Assembly (NCBI GenBank): GCA_963693285.1
Contig: OY848917.1
Span: 18,333,745-18,397,744 of the forward strand
Source: Xestospongia muta
Taxonomy: Eukaryota; Porifera; Demospongiae; Haplosclerida; Petrosiidae
Length of the DNA: 64,000 bases
Direction: 5' to 3'
The notes under the pieces are model-generated. The model saw only the letters and a program-made list of their open reading frames with translations, had not been told where the DNA came from and did not search any database. Shown here one piece after another: positions 58,033 through 64,000 of the stretch (position 1 is the stretch's first letter; each line of letters begins with the position of its first letter). Position numbers and translations under genes: made by a program.

Positions 58033-61000
58033 ATGATAAGAAATACAAGGGATTCCAAAGGCATGCACTTGTTGACTTTCTTGAAAAAAGGTGGCAGATG
58101 CTTAAAGGTTGAGATTAAGGAACTTTATATACGCAATAAAATTAACAGTTTGAGTGAAGAGGAATGGATAGAAGAGAATTCTTCTAGTCCTAAGAAAACT
58201 AAGAAGAGTGAAGTCAGACATGTTGTTTCTTCTCCCAGTTAGAATTGAAGGGAAGATGACCAGTAAAGATGAAGTTAAAAGCATTTATGAGAGAGATGGA
58301 ATTAATTAAGCCCAGACAAGAATCATTTAGATTGATGGAAAGGACACAAATCAAGTTATCCACAAGTTGCCAAAATTGCTAGGCATTATTTATCCATTCC
58401 TGCAACATCTGTTCCAGCAGAAAGAATTTTTCTTCCACTCGACTACTAATAAACTAAGATGTACAATATAATATAACAAGTGTTATTAGAGTTAATGAAA
58501 TTTTTGCTTACTTCTTCATTAGAATTCCTCATTGCTATTACAAAAGTTAAGACGTCAGATTGAAAAGTAAAATTTAATCAAAGGAAACCAGGTTGGTGGT
58601 CAGAGGGTGTTCCATTCAAAACATTGTCTAAACTAAAAGGCATTTTTTTGAATTCAGACTATGCTTATCTCTGAATGCTTTCTGTTATATGGGAAACTGG
58701 AGTCAAAGGTTATAAAATGTTATTAAAAATTATATGTACATCATGGATATAATTTAATAGTCACAGCAATAATCAAATTCCTTACTAAATATATAATAAC
58801 CAAGCAGTTGGTAAGAAGAAGTGGCAGAGAGATATAAAAAAATTCAAGGTGAATTTAAATTATAAACCAAGCCCCTCTGCAGCATCAGCAGGAAATCATG
58901 GAACATAATGAAATAATCTTTTATACACAGGCGTTTCAATTCTGGTTTGATGAAATACACATTTATTGGACTGTATAGGCTTTATATGTAAACATTAGAA
59001 TTCTAGACATTCTAAATAGCATAATAGGCAAAATTAGCAGGATAACATGAACATATCTAGATCCAACTCATAAGCCACCAATCAATAGAACAAGTATTAT
59101 GTTGATATAGTAGCTCATCATCTTTGATTTCTAGTCATACAAGAGTGACACGTTTTCTCACCGAAAACTTACAATTTCTCCTGCAGTATTCTTTTAAAAT
59201 CATACCATTCGAATGGAATTTTCGCTCACTTTTTTATTTGAATTCCTCATTGCTATCTTTCGAACACATAAAAGTAACACACAAAGGATTGGAAAATAAA
59301 ATTTTATCAAAAGAAACAAGGTTGGTGGTCAGAGGTTGTTCCATTCAAAACCATAAGTGGAATTTTCGCTCACTTTTTTATTTGAATTCCTCATTGCTAT
59401 CATGCAAATATGTCAATCTAACAAATGAAGGATTGAAAAGTAAAACTTAATCAAAAGAAACCAGGTTGGTGGTCAGAGGTTGTTCCATTCAAAACCATAA
59501 GTGGAATTTTTGCTCACTTTTTCATTCGAGTGGAATTTTCACTCACTTTTTCATTCGAATTCCTCAATGCTAAAGTAACTAATAATAGATTGAAAAGTAA
59601 AACTTAATCAAAAGAAACCAGGTCAGTGGTCAGAGGTTGTTCCATTCAAAACCAAAGGTAAAAATTTTTGCTCACTTTTTCATTTGAGTGGAATATTTGC
59701 TCACCTTTTTATTCGAATTCCTCATTGCTATCTTTCAAACCTGACTAATAAAGGATTGAAAAGTAAAATTTAATCAAAGTAACCAGGTTAGTGGTCAGAG
59801 GTTGTTCCATTCAAAACCAAAGGTGGAATTTTTGCTCAATTTTTCATTTGAGTGGAATTTTTGCTCACTTTTATATTCGAATTCCTCATTGCTATCTTTC
59901 AAATCCATTCAAAACCAAAAGTGTAATTTTCGCTCACTTTTTTATTCGAATTCCTCATTGCTATCCTTAAGCAAACAACTCAAACTAACAAATAAAGGAT
60001 TATCTCTGTATGCTTACTATTATATAAGAAACTGGAGTCAGAGGCTACAAAATGTTATTAAAAGTTGTTATGTACTTCATGGATATAATTTAAAGGATAT
60101 TGAATCTTAATTTAAAATAGTCACAGTAATAAACAAATTCCTTCCAAAATATACAATAAGCAAGCAGTTGGTAGAAATGGCAGAGAGATATAAAAACATT
60201 CTATTATTATACAAAATGCAAGGTTTATTTAAATTATAAACCTAGCCCCTCTGCATAGTGTTATCAATATCTTTATCTGACGATTCCTGAGAACATTTAG
60301 ATATCTCTTTGTATTAGATTTTAAAAACTGTTTTTATTTTTACGCAAAAATAAAAATATTAACTGTTATATTGTCTGCTTTTTTGGCACAAGACCATCTC
60401 ATTACAGCTTCTTTAAATAAATAAATCACATGCATTAACATACCCATACAGGATTTGTTCTGTACAGGATCATTCCACACTCTAACCTCATCATAAGGAA
60501 TGCACGTAGAAATCTATGTTATATAGTCTACTTTTTTGGCACAAGACCATGGAACATAAATGAAATAAATAATCTTTTATACACAAGCGTTTCAATTCTG
60601 GTTTGATGAAATACCCATTTATTGGACTGCATAAGGTTTAATACGTAAACATTTCTAGACATTCTAAATAGCATAATAGGCAAAATTATTAGGATAACAT
60701 GAACATCTCTAATCAATAAAGCTCAGACAACTTGAGAATATTAGAACAAGTATTTTGTTGATGTAGTAGCTGTAGCAGAATCATCATCTTTGATTTCTAG
60801 TCATACAGATACTGCTAGAAGTTGGTATATAAAGGGTTAGAAACATGAGAGAATGGAAAGTCTAAGGTCTGTCAAGATTGAGAAGAGCGCTCTATTAAAC
60901 ATTAGTAGAGTGACAAGTTTTCTCACCCCAAAACATACAATTTCCCCTGCAGTATTTTTAAAAAAATCATATTCATTATTTATTCACATGTTATAATAAA

Positions 61001-61128
61001 AATGTAGTTGACAGCATAACTAGAGTGTAATTTCAATTTGTTAATGTGGTAAATGCTGCCTGAACAAATTGAAAAACAATGGTTGTTAAATTCTTTTTAA
61101 CAAACATTAAATTAAATTGTTGTTTTTG
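58033..61128. repeat. ~3.1-kb array unit 2
   Basis: Same plan as unit 1, length 3,096 bp: hAT remnant, variant-a block (58620-59130), sub-repeat block (59200-60000), variant-b block (60000-60890). By eye, identity with unit 1 is well over 90% across most segments, with the sub-repeat block differing most in copy number. Confidence 0.92.
58252..58440 (+). pseudogene. hAT dimerisation-domain remnant, copy 2
   Basis: Same SSYPQVAKIARHYLSI and SVPAERIF coding as copy 1, with the shared TGA at 58333-58335 and one extra A near 58277 that shifts the upstream frame. Confidence 0.85.
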
Positions 61129-63983
61129 ATGATAAGAAATACAAGGGATTCCAAAGGCATGCATTTGTTGACTTTCTTGAAAAAAGGTGGCAGATGCTTA
61201 AAGGTTGAGATTAAGGAACTTTATATACGCAATAAAATTAACAGTTTGAGTGAAGAGAAATTCATAGAAAAGAATTCTTCTAGTCCTAAGAAAACTAAGA
61301 AGAGTGAAGTCGGACATGTTGTTTCTTCTCCCAGTTAGAATTGAAGGGAAGATGACCAGTAAAGATGAAGTTAAAGCATTTATGAGAGAGATAGAATTAA
61401 TTAAGCCCAGACAAGAATCGTTTAGATTGATGGAAAGGACACGAATCAAGTTATCCACAAGTTGCCAAAATTGCTAGGCATTATTTATCCATTCTTGCAA
61501 CATCTGTTCCAGCAGAAAGAATTTTTCTACCACTCGACTACTAATAAACAAAGATGTACAATATAATATAACATGTATAATATAATATAACAAGTGTTAT
61601 CAGAGTTACTGAAATTTTTGCTCACTTCTTCATTAGAATTCCTCATTGCTATTACAAAAGTTAAGACGTCATTAACAAGAGATTGAAAAGTAAAATTTAA
61701 TCAAAGGAAACCAGGTTGGTGGTCAGAGAGTGTTCCATTCAAAACATTGTCTAAACTAAAAGGCATTTTTTTTGAATTCAGACTATGCTTATCTCTGAAT
61801 GCTTTCTGTTATATGGGAAACTGGAGTCAAAGGTTATAAAATGTTATTAAAAATTATATGTACATCATGGATATAATTAATAGTCACAGCAATAATCAAA
61901 TTCCTTACTAAATATATAATAACCAAGCAGTTGGTAAGAAGAAGTGGCAGAGAGATATAAAAAAATTCAAGGTGAATTTAAATTATAAACCAAGCCCCTC
62001 TGCAGCATCAGCAGGAAATCATGGAACATAATGAAATAATCTTTTATACACAGACGTTTCAATTCTGGTTTGATGAAATACACATTTATTGGACTGTATA
62101 GGCTTTATATGTAAACATTAGAATTCTAGACATTCTAAATAGCATAATAGGCAAAATTAGTAGGATAACATGAACATATCTAGATCCAACTCATAAGCCA
62201 CCAATCAATAGAACAAGTATTATGTTGATATAGTAGCTCATCATCTTTGATTTCTAGTCATACAAGAATGACACGTTTTCTCACCGAAAACTTACAATTT
62301 CTCCTGCAGTATTCTTTTAAAATCATATCATTCGAATGGAATTTTCACTCACTTTTTTATTTGAATTCCTCATCGCTATCTTTCAAACACGTAAAGTAAC
62401 ACACAAAGGATTGGAAAATAAAATTTTATCAAAAGAAACAAGGTTGGTGGTCAGAGGTTGTTCCATTCAAAACCATAAGTGGAATTTTCGCTTACTTTTT
62501 TATTCGAATTCCTCATTGCTATCATGCAAATATGTCAAACTAACTAACGAAGGATTGAAAAGTAAAACTTAATCAAAAGGTGGTCAGAGGTTGTTCCATT
62601 CAAAACCATAAGTGGAATTTTCGCTCACTTTTTCATTCGAATTCCTCAATGCTAACATTCAAATATGCTAAAGTAACTAATAATAGATTGAAAAGTAAAA
62701 CTTAATCAAAAGAAACCAGGTCAGTGGTCAGAGGTTGTTCCATTCAAAACCAAAGGTAAAAATTTTTGCTCACTTTTTTATTCGAATTCCTCATTGCTAT
62801 CCTTAAGCAAACAACTCAAACTAACAAATAAAGGATTATCTCTGTATGCTTACTATTATATAGGAAACTGGAGTCAGAGGCTACAAAATGTTATTAAAAG
62901 TTGTTATGTACATCATGGATATAATTTAAAGGACATTGAATCTTAATTTAAAATAGTCACAGTAATAAACAAATTCCTTCCAAAATATACAATAAGCAAG
63001 CAGTTGGTAGAAATGGCAGTGAGATATAAAAAGATTCTATTATTATACAAAATGCAAGGTTTATTTAAATTATAAACCCAGCCCCTCTGCATAGTGTTAT
63101 CAATATCTTTATCTGACGATTCCTGAGAACATTTAGATATCTCTTTGTATTAGATTTTAAAAACTGTTTTTATTGTTACGCAAAAATGAAAATATTAACT
63201 GTTATATAGTCTGCTTTTTTGGCACAAGACCATCTCATTACAGCTTCTTTAAATAAATAAATCACATGCATTAACATACCCATACAGGATTTGTTCTTTA
63301 TAGGATCATTCCACACTCTAACCTCATCATAAGGAATGCACGTAGAAATCTATGTTATATAGTCTACTTTTTTGGCACAAGACCATGGAACATAATGAAA
63401 TAAATAATCTTTTATACACAAGCGTTTCAATTCTGGTTTGATGAAATATCCATTTATTGGACTGCATAAGGTTTAATACGTAAACATTTCTAGACATTCT
63501 AAATAGCATAATAGGCAAAATATTTAGGATAACATGAACATCTCTAGATCCAACTCATAAACAACCAATCAATAAAGCTCAGACAACTTGAGAATATTAG
63601 AACAAGTATTTTGTTGATGTAGTAGCTGTAGCAGAATCATCATCTTTGATTTCTAGTCATACAGATACTCCTAGAAGTTGGTATATAAAGGCTTAGAAAC
63701 ATGAGAGAATGGAAAGTCTAAGGTCTGTCAAGATTGAGAAGAGCGCTCTATTAAACATTAGTAGAGTGACAAGTTTTTTCACCCCAAAACATACAATTTC
63801 CCCTGCAGTATTTAAAAAAAATCATATTCATTATTTATTCACATGTTATTATAAAAATGTATTTGACAGCATAACTAGAGTGTAATTTCAATTTGTTAAT
63901 GTGGTAAATGCTGCCTGAACAAATTGAAAAACAATGGTTGTTAAATTCTTTTTAACAAACATTAAATTAAATTATTGTTTTTG
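61129..63983. repeat. ~2.9-kb array unit 3; a further unit begins at 63984
   Basis: Same plan as units 1 and 2, length 2,855 bp: hAT remnant, variant-a block (61740-62260), sub-repeat block (62330-62840), variant-b block (62830-63770). The landmark ATGATAAGAAATACAAG starts again at 63984, so the array runs past the window. Confidence 0.92.
61344..61536 (+). pseudogene. hAT dimerisation-domain remnant, copy 3
   Basis: Same motif as copies 1 and 2 with the shared TGA at 61428-61430. Confidence 0.85.
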
Positions 63984-64000
63984 ATGATAAGAAATACAAG

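Noticed and set aside
59124..60110. Plus-strand frames with periodic FHSLFYSNSSLLS peptides
   Set aside because: They follow the sub-repeat period and break at every indel; not a repeat protein.
49735..64000. CRISPR-like array of direct repeats
   Set aside because: Eukaryotic locus; spacers are themselves repeated and unit lengths vary widely.

Overview
The window is metazoan nuclear DNA: very AT-rich, with genes of many small exons, short GT-AG introns and compact spacing. The gene set (AGO-clade Argonaute, AP1AR-like, HELZ-like, endoglycoceramidase, polyamine oxidase, EEFSEC) is animal. A sponge or similarly compact early-branching invertebrate fits best, but the species cannot be fixed from the sequence. 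Exon boundaries were read by eye from splice signals, reading frame and family similarity, so single junctions may be off by a few bases.

Layout. 1-2.9 kb: microsatellite, a dead non-LTR reverse transcriptase, a minisatellite, and a broken partial copy of the Argonaute first exon. 3.5-8.3 kb: a 4.76-kb Mutator-like (MULE) DNA transposon with a decayed transposase. 8.29-17.3 kb: an 18-exon Argonaute gene. 18.0-19.1 kb (-): a two-exon AP1AR-like gene. 19.4-31.5 kb: a 29-exon zinc-finger RNA helicase of the HELZ type. 31.7-38.4 kb: a 17-exon secreted GH5 endoglycoceramidase with three small DNA transposons in its introns. 39.1-40.6 kb (-): an intronless polyamine oxidase. 40.8-41.9 kb: Ty3/gypsy pol debris. 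42.3-45.0 kb (-): the C-terminal exons of EEFSEC. 45.4-48.2 kb: a GC-richer, broken non-LTR element with an endonuclease-like C-terminus. 48.8-64 kb: a dead hAT/ZMYM1-like transposase grading into a large nested tandem array with a ~3-kb period that runs off the window.

The main observation is at the Argonaute start. The MULE is bounded by an 8-bp direct repeat, GGTAATAG. To its left lies ATGGCAGATAGC plus that repeat. To its right the transposon end itself supplies ATGGCTACT, followed by the repeat and the rest of Argonaute exon 1 in the same frame. The simplest reading is that the MULE inserted about 12 bp into the Argonaute coding sequence, separated it from its promoter and start codon, and donated a replacement start codon. 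Argonaute downstream is intact (1,028 codons, DEDH residues present) and carries an unusual RGG insertion before PAZ.

Argonaute and the HELZ-like helicase, both plausible RNA-regulation factors, sit close together with a small AP1AR-like gene between them. AP1AR and HELZ are divergent with 239 bp between start codons. The endoglycoceramidase ATG begins 149 bp after the HELZ stop codon.
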